Numbered from the stretch's first letter, positions 9,695 through 18,784 are shown. The stretch is 64,000 bases of DNA from Shewanella cyperi (GCF_017354985.1 NZ_CP071501.1:3077001-3141000); one strand, 5' to 3'. Made by a program: numbers and translations. The notes: generated from the letters alone by a model not told the origin.

Positions 9695-10037
9695 GCTCTC
9701 TCCTGCTGGTTTTGAGGCTTTAAGGGCAATTGGGTGGCATATTTTCCCTTAACTGCGGACAGGGCGCAAATTTAAATTGGCCCCAGCCCAAGGGCCTGGA
9801 ATCCCGACCCTTTTTCCAGGCGTTCAAGGCTGATTTCAGACTGGAACACTCAGTTTACAATTCTGCGCCAATGGGCGGTGAAAATAGCGCCAAAGCCGTG
9901 ATTGTCCGGCGGATGGTCACAATATGACGGAAATTTTGCACAAAGCGGGTGATCGCGGCCCCGATTTCAACTAAAATGGCCGTCTAGATGTAGATGCTGC
10001 TACACGTTTTTACGTTAAACGACGAGATTTTCCTAAC
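9695..10037. promoter_or_regulatory. Divergent intergenic region tkt / metK
   Basis: This is 343 bases with no convincing gene. It must hold the promoters for tkt (minus) and metK (plus). Near 9979-10003 the sequence GGCCGTCTAGATGTAG resembles two imperfect copies of the eight-base Met box (AGACGTCT), placed 35-60 bases before metK. A TAAAAT hexamer at 9972-9977 could be a -10 element. No SAM-riboswitch fold is recognised here. Confidence 0.35.
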
Positions 10038-11189
10038 ATGGCAAAACACTTGTTTACCTCTGAGTCGGTCTCAGAAGGTCATCCCGATAAAATTGCGGAT
10101 CAGATTTCCGACGCGGTACTGGACGCCATTCTGGCCCAGGACCCCAAGGCCCGCGTGGCCTGTGAAACCTATGTCAAGACCGGCATGGTACTTGTGGGTG
10201 GCGAAGTCACCACCTCTGCCTGGGTCGACATTGAAGAACTGACCCGCAAAACAGTGCGCGAAATCGGCTACACCCATTCAGACATGGGTTTCGATGCCGA
10301 CTCCTGCGCCGTGCTCAATGCCATAGGCAAGCAATCCCCCGACATCAACCAGGGTGTTGATCGCGCCGATCCCAAAGAACAGGGTGCAGGTGACCAGGGT
10401 CTGATGTTCGGCTATGCCAGCAATGAAACCGATGTGCTGATGCCTGCGCCCATCACCTACGCCCACGCACTGGTGAAGCGTCAATCAGAAGTGCGCAAGG
10501 ACGGAACCCTGTCCTGGCTGCGTCCCGATGCCAAGTCCCAGGTGACCTTCGCCTATGACCAGGGCAAGATTGTCGGCATCGACGCCGTGGTACTGTCTAC
10601 CCAGCATTGCGACAGCGTATCCCAGGCCGATTTGATCGAAGGCGTGATGGAAACCATCATCAAACCGGTACTGCCTGCCCAGTGGCTGAACAAGGACACC
10701 AAGTTCTTTATCAACCCAACCGGTCGTTTCGTTATCGGTGGTCCTATGGGTGACTGCGGTCTGACCGGTCGCAAGATCATTGTGGACACCTACGGCGGCA
10801 TGGCCCGTCACGGTGGTGGCGCCTTCTCGGGCAAGGATCCGTCCAAGGTTGACCGCTCAGCCGCATACGCCGCCCGCTACGTGGCCAAGAACATTGTTGC
10901 CGCCGGTCTGGCCGAGCGCTGCGAACTGCAGGTGTCCTACGCCATCGGTGTAGCCGAACCAACCTCCATCAGCCTGGAGACTTTCGGTACTTCCAGACTC
11001 GACGAAGACAAGCTGATCCAGCTGGTTCGCCGTCACTTCGATCTGCGTCCTTATGGCCTGACCGAAATGCTGAATCTGGCTCGTCCAATCTACCAGGCCA
11101 CTGCCGCCTACGGTCACTTCGGCCGTAACGAGTTCCCCTGGGAACAGACAGACAAGGCAGAAGCCCTGCGTGCCGACGCCGGCCTCTAA
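10038..11189 (+). CDS. metK: S-adenosylmethionine synthetase
   Basis: This makes S-adenosylmethionine from methionine and ATP in the cytoplasm. The 383-residue protein has the hallmark motifs [18 protein letters not shown] (ATP site), [12 protein letters not shown] (family signature 1) and [19 protein letters not shown] (signature 2, phosphate loop). The length is standard. It is monocistronic, with a strong terminator at 11203. The product is the methyl donor for every methylase in the window, including the borosin-type enzyme at 60752. Confidence 0.97.
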   Translation: MAKHLFTSESVSEGHPDKIADQISDAVLDAILAQDPKARVACETYVKTGMVLVGGEVTTSAWVDIEELTRKTVREIGYTHSDMGFDADSCAVLNAIGKQSPDINQGVDRADPKEQGAGDQGLMFGYASNETDVLMPAPITYAHALVKRQSEVRKDGTLSWLRPDAKSQVTFAYDQGKIVGIDAVVLSTQHCDSVSQADLIEGVMETIIKPVLPAQWLNKDTKFFINPTGRFVIGGPMGDCGLTGRKIIVDTYGGMARHGGGAFSGKDPSKVDRSAAYAARYVAKNIVAAGLAERCELQVSYAIGVAEPTSISLETFGTSRLDEDKLIQLVRRHFDLRPYGLTEMLNLARPIYQATAAYGHFGRNEFPWEQTDKAEALRADAGL

Positions 11190-11202
11190 GGTCCGCCAAG
11201 CA

Positions 11203-11231
11203 CAAAAAAACCGCCTCAGGGCGGTTTTTTA
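11203..11231. terminator. Bidirectional terminator between metK and the 11263 gene
   Basis: AACCGCC (11209-11215) pairs with GGCGGTT (11220-11226) around TCAG, flanked by A-run and T-run, serving the convergent genes on both sides. Confidence 0.85.
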
Positions 11232-11262
11232 TTGGCTGGTTCAAACAGGCCTTTGCCCGGGA

Positions 11263-11598
11263 TCAGAGATGATCGAAATGGGCATGCTGGATGGTTAAAA
11301 AGGCCAACTGGCTTTCCGCCACCGGCACCAGGGCCAGGGATTCAAGTTCACTCCAGCCCTCATCGGATACCAGTGGCACCAGTTCGGCGCTGGTGCGTGT
11401 CACCACACCACAATCAAGCAACCAGTCGTCCCCCTCAAGCAAGTAATGACGCTTGCCATCAGAGGCCTTGGCCTCAAAAGCCCGGCACTCTATGCCCTGA
11501 TGGTACAGGGTCGAGAAACAGAACCTCAGGTTGTCAAAGGGGCTCAATCTCAGCCCGGCCCAAGGTTGCAGCGCCAGGGGTAATAATTCAGCGCTCAT
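11263..11598 (-). CDS. Unrecognised 111-residue protein coupled to a GNAT gene
   Basis: I do not recognise the family. The protein is soluble, with no signal or membrane segment, and rich in leucine and aspartate (GDDWLLDCGVV). Its ATG overlaps the stop of the upstream acetyltransferase by four bases (ATGA), so the two are translationally coupled. The coding look (codon use like its neighbours, clean overlap) supports a real gene. It may be a partner or target of the acetyltransferase. Confidence 0.6.
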   Translation of the reverse strand: MSAELLPLALQPWAGLRLSPFDNLRFCFSTLYHQGIECRAFEAKASDGKRHYLLEGDDWLLDCGVVTRTSAELVPLVSDEGWSELESLALVPVAESQLAFLTIQHAHFDHL

Positions 11599-12140
11599 GA
11601 CCTGCTCTCATTACTTGAATTCAGGCTTCGCGCCAGCAGGTAAAAATCCCGCCCTTCAAAGCCAAACAGATCCAGCACCTGCATCCCGGCCTTGCCGGTG
11701 TGCGCTGCAAAGGAACGCTCATTGTCCTCGGCGATAAAGGTCACAGCATGGCTGAAGCGCTCGGCCAACCTGGGCCAGAGAGCATCCTCCAGAAGTTGGA
11801 ATACCCCAGTGCCACGAGCCGCCGGACTGACCCAGATGGGTCCATATTGGCAGCTGCGTTCAAAACCGCCCAAACGTTGCAATTGTTTGCCAATGGCACC
11901 ATAGATGTGCCTGTTTCCGTAAAAGCGCCAGTCCGCCGCCATCACATAGCCCAGGATCTCCTCACCTTCGATAGCCACCAGCAGTTGCTGCTTGGTGGCA
12001 AGTTCGGTCAGGGCCCGGATATCAAAGCCCTCCCCCTGGAGATTTCCACGGTCTGAACTCAGTTCATCGGCAAGGTGCAGCTGTTCCAGCTGGGCGATTT
12101 GGCTGATGTCGGTGGCGGTAGCGGTGCGGATCTGCGGCAC
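11595..12140 (-). CDS. GNAT-family N-acetyltransferase
   Basis: This 181-residue protein has an N-terminal GNAT beta strand (IRTATATDISQIAQLEQLH), the strand-4 segment LVAIEGEEILGYVMA, and the acetyl-CoA loop IWVSPAARGTGVFQLL, which corresponds to the R/Q-x-x-G-x-G/A motif. The substrate is unknown; small molecules, peptides and proteins are all possible. Translation begins at GTG (12138-12140), with GGAG seven bases upstream. It forms a two-gene unit with the unknown 111-residue protein. Confidence 0.8.
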   Translation of the reverse strand: MPQIRTATATDISQIAQLEQLHLADELSSDRGNLQGEGFDIRALTELATKQQLLVAIEGEEILGYVMAADWRFYGNRHIYGAIGKQLQRLGGFERSCQYGPIWVSPAARGTGVFQLLEDALWPRLAERFSHAVTFIAEDNERSFAAHTGKAGMQVLDLFGFEGRDFYLLARSLNSSNESRS

Positions 12141-12264
12141 AAGGACTCCGGATAGTCAAAGAAGCAAAGGCTGATTTATCACTGCATTAGGGCGGTAGAG
12201 TTGCGAATTCGCCTTACTGCACCCACACTTTACCACAGACCGCAGCCCCAAACCGGAAGCTTTT

Positions 12265-13245
12265 ATGTTGCCCGACACAGTCAACCCGGATGTCAGCCTG
12301 CTTGAGAGCGATGCCCCTCAGGTTAACCTGGTGCGCTGGATGCACCAGTGTGAGCTGGTTAAGCGCTATTACCAGGCCGACTATGTATTTGTCATGCAAA
12401 AAACCAAGCTGGGTTACGAGGTGTTGGTCAGCGCCATCGCCCGGGTCCCCAAATTCACCTCGGGCCAGGTATTTGGCAAGGAATTCAGCCTGTTCGATGC
12501 CTTGATTAGTTCACCGCCCGACGGTCTGTCACTCAACCTCAGCCGCTACAGCAAGGAAGAACTGCCCAAGGAATTCGACGGTTGCCTGGGCCTGCTGAGT
12601 CGTCCCCTGCTGTGGCCCGACGGCACCCTGTTCGGCTGCATGTGCATACTCAATCATCATCCGATGGAAAATGCCGGCCTGAACGGCCTGATGCTGGAGC
12701 CGTTCCAAATCCTGCTGCAACAGGATCTGGCACTGCTGTGTCAGAGTCACCGCATTGAATCCCTGTCGATGCGCGATCGGGACACCGGCATGCTCAATCA
12801 TTACGGTTTTATCATGATGGCACCACGGCAACTCAATCTGGGACGCCGTTTCGGGGCCCATGCCGGGATACTGTTTTTCGAACTGCTGGGCAATGATGGC
12901 GCCACCCATGAAGAAATCGAAAAGAACAACCGCCTGCTGGGCAACATAGTGCAAAGCACCATACGCACCGCCGATATTGCCGCCCATTTCAGCCCGTCGG
13001 AGTTTGTGGTGCTGGCCTTTGTCGATGCCGAGCGGGATTTGATGCACATAGTCAATAGAGTCGATCGCCAATTGAAGCAACAAAGTGACAATGTGGGTTT
13101 GGACTACTCATTCCGTTACTTCACCCCGGACTCCACCGCAAAGCTGGCCCCCATGCTGGCCATGGCCCGGGAGGACTTGCAGTCACACCGGCGTCGCCAA
13201 GCCGAATTGGCCAATACCAGTGACGATGAGGAAGCCGGTGATTGA
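12265..13245 (+). CDS. GAF-like sensor fused to degenerate GGDEF domain (copy 1)
   Basis: The 326-residue protein has an N-terminal GAF-like half (about residues 20-150) and a C-terminal diguanylate-cyclase-like half. The latter starts as the family does (DRDTGMLNHYGF in place of D-x-LTGLxNRxxF). The metal and substrate residues are gone: no DxDxFK, and the GGDEF position reads SPSEF (HFSPSEFVVLAFV). It should not make cyclic-di-GMP and may bind nucleotides or partner proteins. GGAAG lies before the ATG. A paralogue follows at 13351. Confidence 0.75.
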   Translation: MLPDTVNPDVSLLESDAPQVNLVRWMHQCELVKRYYQADYVFVMQKTKLGYEVLVSAIARVPKFTSGQVFGKEFSLFDALISSPPDGLSLNLSRYSKEELPKEFDGCLGLLSRPLLWPDGTLFGCMCILNHHPMENAGLNGLMLEPFQILLQQDLALLCQSHRIESLSMRDRDTGMLNHYGFIMMAPRQLNLGRRFGAHAGILFFELLGNDGATHEEIEKNNRLLGNIVQSTIRTADIAAHFSPSEFVVLAFVDAERDLMHIVNRVDRQLKQQSDNVGLDYSFRYFTPDSTAKLAPMLAMAREDLQSHRRRQAELANTSDDEEAGD

Positions 13246-13350
13246 GCTTTTCGGGTGTTGCCCTTTGATCCAACAAAATAATGACATTTTTTTTACATTC
13301 GCAATCCGTTATGCTTGGGCCGAACAAGAATAACGATAAGCAGGACTTCC

Positions 13351-14244
13351 ATGTCGGCAACTTTACACCTGAGAGACACCTGGCTCACCAGCCAATCACA
13401 CCCCGCCATCAGCCTGAGCCGTTGGCAGCAACACACTGAATTGCTTTGCCAATTGTTTAAGGCTGAGACCTGCCTGATAGTGCAGCATCTGGATGAACAG
13501 GCGCACATAGTCACAGTGAAGCAACAGCAGGAACGTTGGACTGCGGGCGAAACCCTGCCTTGGGATGAATTGCTGACGGCGATGAAACAGGGAGAACCCG
13601 GCGAGCACCCAGCCTGGCAGGATGGCTTAATCGCCCTCGACCTGCACTGGCCCGACACCCAGTCTTTTGGTCAGATACTCATAGCCTGCAAGCAGCAACC
13701 GGCCATTCTCGACACCTGTCTGAAATTGGCAGAACCGGTACGGGCACTGATCCAGGCTGAACTCAAGCACATGTACCTGATGCAACAATTGGAGATGCTG
13801 TCATTTCAGGATGAGCACACCTGCATGCTCAATCCCTATGGCTTTAGCCTGATGGCACCAAGACAATTGAATCTCAGTCGCCGCCTCGGCTCCCATGCCG
13901 GCATAGTGCTGCTGGAAAACTGCCAAAGTTCACTGAGCATGGATGAGCAGCAGACCCAGCTGCGTAAACTGGCGCGGGTGGTCCATGAAAATATGCGCGA
14001 AGCCGACCTGGCCGCCAGACTCGACAATCAGCAGGTGGTTATCCTGGCCTTTGTCGATAACGAGGCCAATTTGCAAAGCCTTGAAAGCCGAATGAAGAAG
14101 CAACTCCTCAAGACAGAACCTTCATTGCGGGTCGTCACCGGCTACAGTTTTTTCAGCCCGGATGCCAATATCGAACTGGATCCCATGATTGCCGAGGCCA
14201 ATGCCAAACTGCAGTTGGAAAAGCAGCGGCTATATCCCCAATAG
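13351..14244 (+). CDS. Degenerate GGDEF protein, tandem paralogue (copy 2)
   Basis: This is a paralogue of the preceding gene. Both share the unusual stretch LMAPRQLNLSRR (MMAPRQLNLGRR in copy 1) just after the degenerate DEHTCMLNPYGF. The GGDEF position has become DNQQV, further from the active signature than copy 1. The N-terminal 130 residues are GAF-like but diverged. I take the ATG at 13351, with AGGA eight bases upstream; a longer form would add twelve residues without a site. The pair looks like two enzymatically dead regulators of the cyclic-di-GMP network, which is inference. Confidence 0.7.
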   Translation: MSATLHLRDTWLTSQSHPAISLSRWQQHTELLCQLFKAETCLIVQHLDEQAHIVTVKQQQERWTAGETLPWDELLTAMKQGEPGEHPAWQDGLIALDLHWPDTQSFGQILIACKQQPAILDTCLKLAEPVRALIQAELKHMYLMQQLEMLSFQDEHTCMLNPYGFSLMAPRQLNLSRRLGSHAGIVLLENCQSSLSMDEQQTQLRKLARVVHENMREADLAARLDNQQVVILAFVDNEANLQSLESRMKKQLLKTEPSLRVVTGYSFFSPDANIELDPMIAEANAKLQLEKQRLYPQ

Positions 14245-14249
14245 CGGTT

Positions 14250-14468
14250 TCAGTCGAGGGCCCGCGGTTGGCTGCGGGCCCATTCAATAAACAGCACCAC
14301 AGGGTAAGGTGACATCAGCACCAACCCCAATCCGGCCAGCACAGAGATCAGCATTATGCCCGCCAGCCCCTGCTGACTGGGGGTAAAAAAATACAGCCCC
14401 ACTGCCACCAGCAGCATTCCCAGTCCAAGCCAATGCAGAATTTTCAGAACTTTTAATACACTTTTCAT
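14250..14468 (-). CDS. Small two-TM membrane protein
   Basis: This is 72 residues with two hydrophobic helices (WLGLGMLLVAVGLYFF and IMLISVLAGLGLVLM) separated by a short polar turn. No known family is recognised. It converges with the degenerate GGDEF gene, with stops five bases apart, and has only a weak ribosome site, so it could be spurious; but membrane hairpin proteins of this size are often real. Confidence 0.5.
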   Translation of the reverse strand: MKSVLKVLKILHWLGLGMLLVAVGLYFFTPSQQGLAGIMLISVLAGLGLVLMSPYPVVLFIEWARSQPRALD

Positions 14469-14536
14469 GTCTCAGACCACATAATCCCCTGCCCCCGCAA
14501 TCCATTCATCCGGGGCATTACAGTTGGAAGTTCATC

Positions 14537-14947
14537 ATGTTAAAACAGATTTCTCTCGGTGCAAGCCTGTTAATGCTGCTCGTTGGCTGCCAGTCCACCC
14601 CTGAGGCAGCACCTCCTTTTGAGCTTATCGGTACCTGGCAGATTGAAGAAGCCGCCGGCAAGCCCCTTATCGACTACAGCCCGGCCCAGTTAACTTTTGC
14701 CGCCGACAATAAATTCAGCGGCAATAACAGTTGCAATAACATCTTCGGCGACTATGTCCACGAGGATTCTGTGCTGCGCCTGAGCCCTGCCGGCAGCACT
14801 AAAAAAGCCTGTGTCGATGCCCTGATGCAGCAGGAGCAAAGGATTATGCAGGTACTGACCCGGATAAGCCGGTTGCGCTTTACCCAGGGCAAGCTCATCT
14901 TGCTCGACGAGCGCGGTCACAAGCAACTGGTGTTGAGCCGCCGTTAG
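14537..14947 (+). CDS. META-domain (HslJ-like) lipoprotein
   Basis: The 136-residue protein begins with a lipoprotein signal whose lipobox is LLVGC (Cys18), so it should be lipidated and probably kept in the outer membrane. The mature part is a META domain like HslJ: GTWQIEEAAGK at the start, and FSGNNSCNNIFGDY in the middle, which is the usual G-x-N-x-C-N-x-x-x-G/A-Y core. HslJ-type proteins are linked to heat-shock and novobiocin resistance in E. coli, but the biochemical role is unclear. GGAAG precedes the ATG. Confidence 0.85.
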   Translation: MLKQISLGASLLMLLVGCQSTPEAAPPFELIGTWQIEEAAGKPLIDYSPAQLTFAADNKFSGNNSCNNIFGDYVHEDSVLRLSPAGSTKKACVDALMQQEQRIMQVLTRISRLRFTQGKLILLDERGHKQLVLSRR

Positions 14948-15035
14948 GCTATCAAATAGGGGGCCTTGCTGCAGCCGCTGGCAAGCTGCACAGCGCCACC
15001 GGTTTTGCTGTCCATCTTGGCTGCGAAATGCCAGA

Positions 15036-15353
15036 CTAAGCGTCAAACCAGCCCCTGGGCTCATCGTCTATATGCAATGGATGCAATGCCGCCGGTGGCA
15101 TTTCCCGCTCCATTAGATAACTCCAATAGTCGTCATCAAAGCCGCTCAACCAGCTGCGTCCCTCGGCCCTGACAATCAGGTACCACCACACGGGAGCCCA
15201 GGCGCCGAGTGTCAGCAAGGTCAGTAGAAAATGCAGCGGGTGGCATACGTATCCGCGTGCCTTGCGCCCCCGCCCAAGTCCGGATTGTGCACTATAAATC
15301 CCCGGACGTGGTCGCCTCACTTTGGTTTTGGATCTGCCCACGATCGTCCCCAC
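15036..15353 (-). CDS. Small membrane protein of unknown function
   Basis: This 105-residue sequence has a basic N-terminus (SKTKVRRPRPG), one or two close hydrophobic stretches (HFLLTLLTLGAWAPVWWYLIV) and a polar acidic tail. The start is uncertain: the first codon is a GTG at 15351-15353, and a second GTG lies twelve bases in. I do not recognise the family. It converges with the META lipoprotein gene. Confidence 0.5.
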   Translation of the reverse strand: MGTIVGRSKTKVRRPRPGIYSAQSGLGRGRKARGYVCHPLHFLLTLLTLGAWAPVWWYLIVRAEGRSWLSGFDDDYWSYLMEREMPPAALHPLHIDDEPRGWFDA

Positions 15354-15525
15354 TTGTTCTGCCTGACCTCATTTTAGTGTAGCCACACTCGACTAAAGTC
15401 GTAGTCCGATAATCTGATTACATTTTGGCACTGGCACTTCGCAAACGGGGTGGTAGAGTAAGCGCCCACAGCACAAACCCTAAAGTGCAAGCACCGCAGC
15501 ACAAGAACTAGAAGAGGAAAAATCC

Positions 15526-15981
15526 ATGCTGATACGTAAAGGCGAAGCGAAAGATCTGGCGGCCCTGGTGGCATTCAATCAGGCCATGGCCCATGAAACA
15601 GAAGGCCTGCAGCTGGACAGCGCCATCCTGGAGCAGGGAGTGGCCACCTTACTCAATACTCCCGCCAAGGGCTTTTATCTGGTGGCCGAGGCCGAAGGTG
15701 AGATCCTAGGCTCCCTGATGGTCACCTTCGAGTGGAGCGACTGGCGTGCCAAGGATTACTACTGGATCCAAAGCGTGTACATCCGTCCGCAAAATCGTCG
15801 TCAGGGCATCTATCGCCAGCTGTATCAGGCGGTAAAGGATCTGGCCGAAGCCAATGGCGGCGCCGCCAGCTTCCGTCTCTATGTAGAGCAGGAAAATACC
15901 AAGGCCCAGCACACCTATGAAGCGCTGGGCATGGGCAAAAGTTACTACCTGATGTATGAAGAAAAGCTGCAAGCCAAGTGA
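15526..15981 (+). CDS. GNAT-family N-acetyltransferase
   Basis: This is a compact 151-residue GNAT enzyme. Strand 1 is LIRKGEAKDLAALVAFNQAMA, the strand-4 motif is WIQSVYIRPQNRRQGIYRQLY (acetyl-CoA loop Q-N-R-R-Q-G), and the C-terminal motif B is VEQENTKAQHTYEALGM, giving the conserved N and Y positions. The substrate is unknown. GAGGAAAA lies upstream of the ATG. It precedes yjjX by 39 bases in the same direction and may share its message. Confidence 0.85.
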   Translation: MLIRKGEAKDLAALVAFNQAMAHETEGLQLDSAILEQGVATLLNTPAKGFYLVAEAEGEILGSLMVTFEWSDWRAKDYYWIQSVYIRPQNRRQGIYRQLYQAVKDLAEANGGAASFRLYVEQENTKAQHTYEALGMGKSYYLMYEEKLQAK

Positions 15982-16020
15982 GCGTTGCGCACATATATCA
16001 CTGACTCAATTGGAATAATC

Positions 16021-16569
16021 ATGCAAGCTTCAATATCCCTCTTGGTGGGTTCCACCAACCCGGTCAAGATAGCCGCCGCGCGGGAAGCCTTTGGCGCCGT
16101 GTTCAAAGACTGCGAGATCCTGTGCCGGGGTATGTCCTCGCCTTCCGGGGTGGCCGATCAACCCATGACCCGGGAAGACACCCGTCTTGGTGCCATCAAC
16201 CGCGCCCGCTTCTGCGAAAGCCAGGGCGGTGCCGACTACTTCATCGCCATGGAAGGCGGGGTGGATTGCTTTGAAGATGGTCCTGCCACCTTCGCCTATG
16301 TGGCCATAGTGCATCAGGGCAGGCTCAGTGTCGGTCGCAGCGCCCAGTTGCCGCTGCCGCCGCGGGTTTACCATGCCTTGCAACAAGGGCAAGAGCTTGG
16401 GCATGTGATGGATGCCCTGTTCAATACCGTCAACGTCAAGCACGCGGGCGGTGCCATAGGCCTGCTAACGGCCAATGCCGCCACCCGCGGCAGCAGCTAC
16501 ACCCAGGCACTGATCCTGGCACTGGCGCCCATGCTGCACCCCGAGTTGTATGAATTGAGCACTTGCTAA
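16021..16569 (+). CDS. yjjX: Inosine/xanthosine triphosphatase (YjjX family)
   Basis: This house-cleaning enzyme hydrolyses ITP and XTP (and other non-canonical nucleotides) so that they do not enter nucleic acids. The 182-residue protein shows the family N-terminus LLVGSTNPVKIAAAREAF, then MSSPSGVADQPMTREDTRLGA, which contains the conserved Q-P-x-x-x-E/D-T-x-x-GA segment. MEGGVD is the acidic metal-site region. I start at 16021 because the family begins here; twelve further residues would be possible upstream. Confidence 0.88.
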   Translation: MQASISLLVGSTNPVKIAAAREAFGAVFKDCEILCRGMSSPSGVADQPMTREDTRLGAINRARFCESQGGADYFIAMEGGVDCFEDGPATFAYVAIVHQGRLSVGRSAQLPLPPRVYHALQQGQELGHVMDALFNTVNVKHAGGAIGLLTANAATRGSSYTQALILALAPMLHPELYELSTC

Positions 16570-16590
16570 ACTGAACCATGGCGGCTAATT

Positions 16591-16609
16591 TAGTTGTATT
16601 TCGCAACTA
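16591..16609. promoter_or_regulatory. Palindrome before the MarR-GNAT gene (likely MarR operator)
   Basis: TAGTTG (16591-16596) and CAACTA (16604-16609) form an inverted repeat with seven bases between. It lies 15 bases before the MarR-type regulator gene. TAGTTGC-type palindromes are typical targets of MarR proteins with a GNAT tail, so autoregulation is likely but unproven. Confidence 0.5.
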
Positions 16610-16623
16610 TCATTGGATACGCC

Positions 16624-17562
16624 ATGGATAATTCAGCCTTTACCTCTCCTTCCCTGGCCCGCCGGATCCGCGGCCTGTCCCGTCTGGTGGTACGCCAGCT
16701 GGGCATACTGAGTTCCGCCTGCGGTGCCCTGCCATTATCACCGGTGCAGGCCCATGCTCTGATTGAGCTGGGGCAGCAGGAGTTATCCATCAAGCAACTG
16801 GCGCAGCTGCTAAACATTGACAAGTCCAATGCCAGCCGTGCCGTCAGCAAGCTGACGGAAAAGCGCCTGGTGCAGACCCGGGTTAATCACAGGGACAGCC
16901 GCAGTCTGCAGGTTCAGCTGACCCCCAGGGGCCGCACCATGTTGGAAAAACTCGACCAACAACAGGATACCCTGTATCACCAGGTGCTGGCCCAGTTGAG
17001 CCGGGAAGAGTCGCAGCAGATAGCCCAATCACTGGACAGGTTCCATCGCGCTATTTTGCAGGCCAAGGCCCAGGAGGGCTTCGAAATCCGTCCCCTGCAG
17101 GCCGGTGACGATGCCGCCATCGCCGCGGTGATCCGCGCCGTGTCAGCCGAATACGGCCTGACCGCCGACAAGGGCTATGGCGTGGCCGATCCGACCCTGG
17201 ACTGTTTAAGTCAGGTTTACGGTGGCGAAGGTGCCTGTTATTGGGTGATAAATCTGGATGGCGAGGTGCTGGGCGGCGGTGGCATAGCGCCGCTGGCCAA
17301 TGAGCCCGGCGTGTGCGAGCTGCAGAAGATGTACTTTATGCCGCAAATTCGCGGCAAGGGGCTGGCGCGGCGCCTGGCCAATCATGCCCTGGCCTTTGCC
17401 GTTGAAGCCGGATACCGGGCCTGCTATCTGGAGACCACGGCGGTGCTGTCCGAGGCGGTTAAGCTGTACGAATCCATAGGTTTTGAGCATCTGCCGGGCC
17501 CCCTTGGCAACACGGGTCACGATGCCTGCGAGATGCCCATGCTTAAACAACTCAAATCCTGA
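16624..17562 (+). CDS. MarR regulator fused to a GNAT acetyltransferase
   Basis: This 312-residue two-domain protein has residues 1-145 as a MarR winged helix-turn-helix (recognition part [22 protein letters not shown]; wing [14 protein letters not shown]). Residues about 155-312 are a GNAT domain ([13 protein letters not shown]; acetyl-CoA loop [25 protein letters not shown]). Such fusions occur in many proteobacteria; the acetylated substrate and ligand are not known. The TTG further upstream would add ten residues and cover the palindrome, so the ATG at 16624 is preferred. Confidence 0.88.
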   Translation: MDNSAFTSPSLARRIRGLSRLVVRQLGILSSACGALPLSPVQAHALIELGQQELSIKQLAQLLNIDKSNASRAVSKLTEKRLVQTRVNHRDSRSLQVQLTPRGRTMLEKLDQQQDTLYHQVLAQLSREESQQIAQSLDRFHRAILQAKAQEGFEIRPLQAGDDAAIAAVIRAVSAEYGLTADKGYGVADPTLDCLSQVYGGEGACYWVINLDGEVLGGGGIAPLANEPGVCELQKMYFMPQIRGKGLARRLANHALAFAVEAGYRACYLETTAVLSEAVKLYESIGFEHLPGPLGNTGHDACEMPMLKQLKS

Positions 17563-17579
17563 CGTTTTTTTACGCGCTT

Positions 17580-17611
17580 GCACGCCGGAGCCCCCCGGCG
17601 TGCCTTGCTTT
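17580..17611 (+). terminator. Terminator-like hairpin after the MarR-GNAT gene
   Basis: GCACGCCGG (17580-17588) pairs with CCGGCGTGC (17595-17603); the following CTTGCTTTA is only moderately T-rich. Confidence 0.6.
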
Positions 17612-17665
17612 ATCAGCAAAACTTGATAGCTTCGAAATCAAAGATGCAATGGCAACGGAGTCCCC

Positions 17666-18706
17666 ATGGAATACAGACGCATCCCCCACTCCAGTTTAGA
17701 GGTCAGCACCCTGTGCCTGGGCACCATGACCTGGGGTGAGCAAAACACCCAGGCCGAAGCCTTTGCCCAGATGGATTACGCCATAGGCCGCGGCATCAAC
17801 TTTATCGACGCCGCCGAAATGTACCCCGTGCCCCCAAGGCCTGAAACCCAAGGTGAAACCGAGCGCATCATAGGCAATTACCTCAAGGCCCGCGGCAACA
17901 GAGATGAACTTATCATAGCCACCAAGATTGCCGCCCCCGGTGGCAAGAGCGACTATATTCGCCCCAACATGGCTCTGGATTGGAACAACATCCATGCGGC
18001 CGTGGATGCCTCGCTGGAGCGTCTGGGGGTCGAGACCATAGATCTGTACCAACTGCACTGGCCGGATCGGCACACGAACTTTTTCGGCGAGCTGATGTTC
18101 AATGCCGATGATCACGAGCAGCAGACCCCCATAATAGAAACCCTGGAGGCCCTGGCCGAAGTGATCCGCGCCGGCAAGGTGCGCTACATAGGGGTATCCA
18201 ACGAGACTCCCTGGGGCCTGATGAAATACCTGCATCTGGCCGACAAGCACGGCCTGCCGCGAATCGTCTCGGTGCAAAATCCCTATAACCTGCTCAACCG
18301 CAGCTTTGAAGTGGGCATGAGCGAAATCAGCCACCGTGAGGAGCTGCCGCTGTTGGCCTATTCACCGCTGGCCTTCGGCATGCTCAGCGGCAAGTACCGT
18401 GGCGGCCGCTGGCCCGAGGGTGCCCGCCTGACCCTGTTCAAGCGTTTTGCCCGCTACAACAGCACAGAGATGGCACTCAAGGCCACGGATGCCTATGTTG
18501 CCCTGGCCGAGGAACATGGTCTGAGCCCGGCGCAGATGGCGCTGGCCTTTGTCAGTTCACGCCGCTTCGTTGGCAGCAACATTATAGGCGCCACCACGCT
18601 GGAACAGCTGGAGGAAAACATCGACAGCCACCTGATGACCCTGAGCGACGAAGTGCTGGCGGCCATTGACGCCCTGGGGCAGATTTATCGCCTGCCCTGC
18701 CCATAA
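17666..18706 (+). CDS. tas: Tas-like NADP(H)-dependent aldo-keto reductase
   Basis: This 346-residue TIM-barrel oxidoreductase has the catalytic tetrad in place: Asp in INFIDAAEMY, Tyr in the same segment, Lys in IIATKIA and His in YQLHWPDR. The C-terminal cofactor region is SNIIGATTLEQLEENI. The N-terminal LGTMTWGEQN is characteristic of the Tas subgroup of E. coli (suppressor of tyrosine auxotrophy). The physiological substrate is unknown. The Shine-Dalgarno sequence is AACGGAG. It stands alone. Confidence 0.9.
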   Translation: MEYRRIPHSSLEVSTLCLGTMTWGEQNTQAEAFAQMDYAIGRGINFIDAAEMYPVPPRPETQGETERIIGNYLKARGNRDELIIATKIAAPGGKSDYIRPNMALDWNNIHAAVDASLERLGVETIDLYQLHWPDRHTNFFGELMFNADDHEQQTPIIETLEALAEVIRAGKVRYIGVSNETPWGLMKYLHLADKHGLPRIVSVQNPYNLLNRSFEVGMSEISHREELPLLAYSPLAFGMLSGKYRGGRWPEGARLTLFKRFARYNSTEMALKATDAYVALAEEHGLSPAQMALAFVSSRRFVGSNIIGATTLEQLEENIDSHLMTLSDEVLAAIDALGQIYRLPCP

Positions 18707-18761
18707 AGCGGCGAACCACGCTTATAAGCAAACACCGGAAAACATCCAGTGGTTTTTGAAC

Positions 18762-18784
18762 AGTGCCCGGCCTGGCCGGGCACT
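18762..18784 (+). terminator. Hairpin after the Tas-like gene
   Basis: AGTGCCCGG (18762-18770) pairs with CCGGGCACT (18776-18784) around CCTGG. There is no strong T-run, so termination strength is uncertain. Confidence 0.5.

Noticed and set aside
9695..10037. Possible SAM riboswitch before metK
   Set aside because: No SAM-I/SAM-II-like helices or conserved loops are recognised; gammaproteobacteria usually use MetJ, and weak Met-box-like octamers are present.
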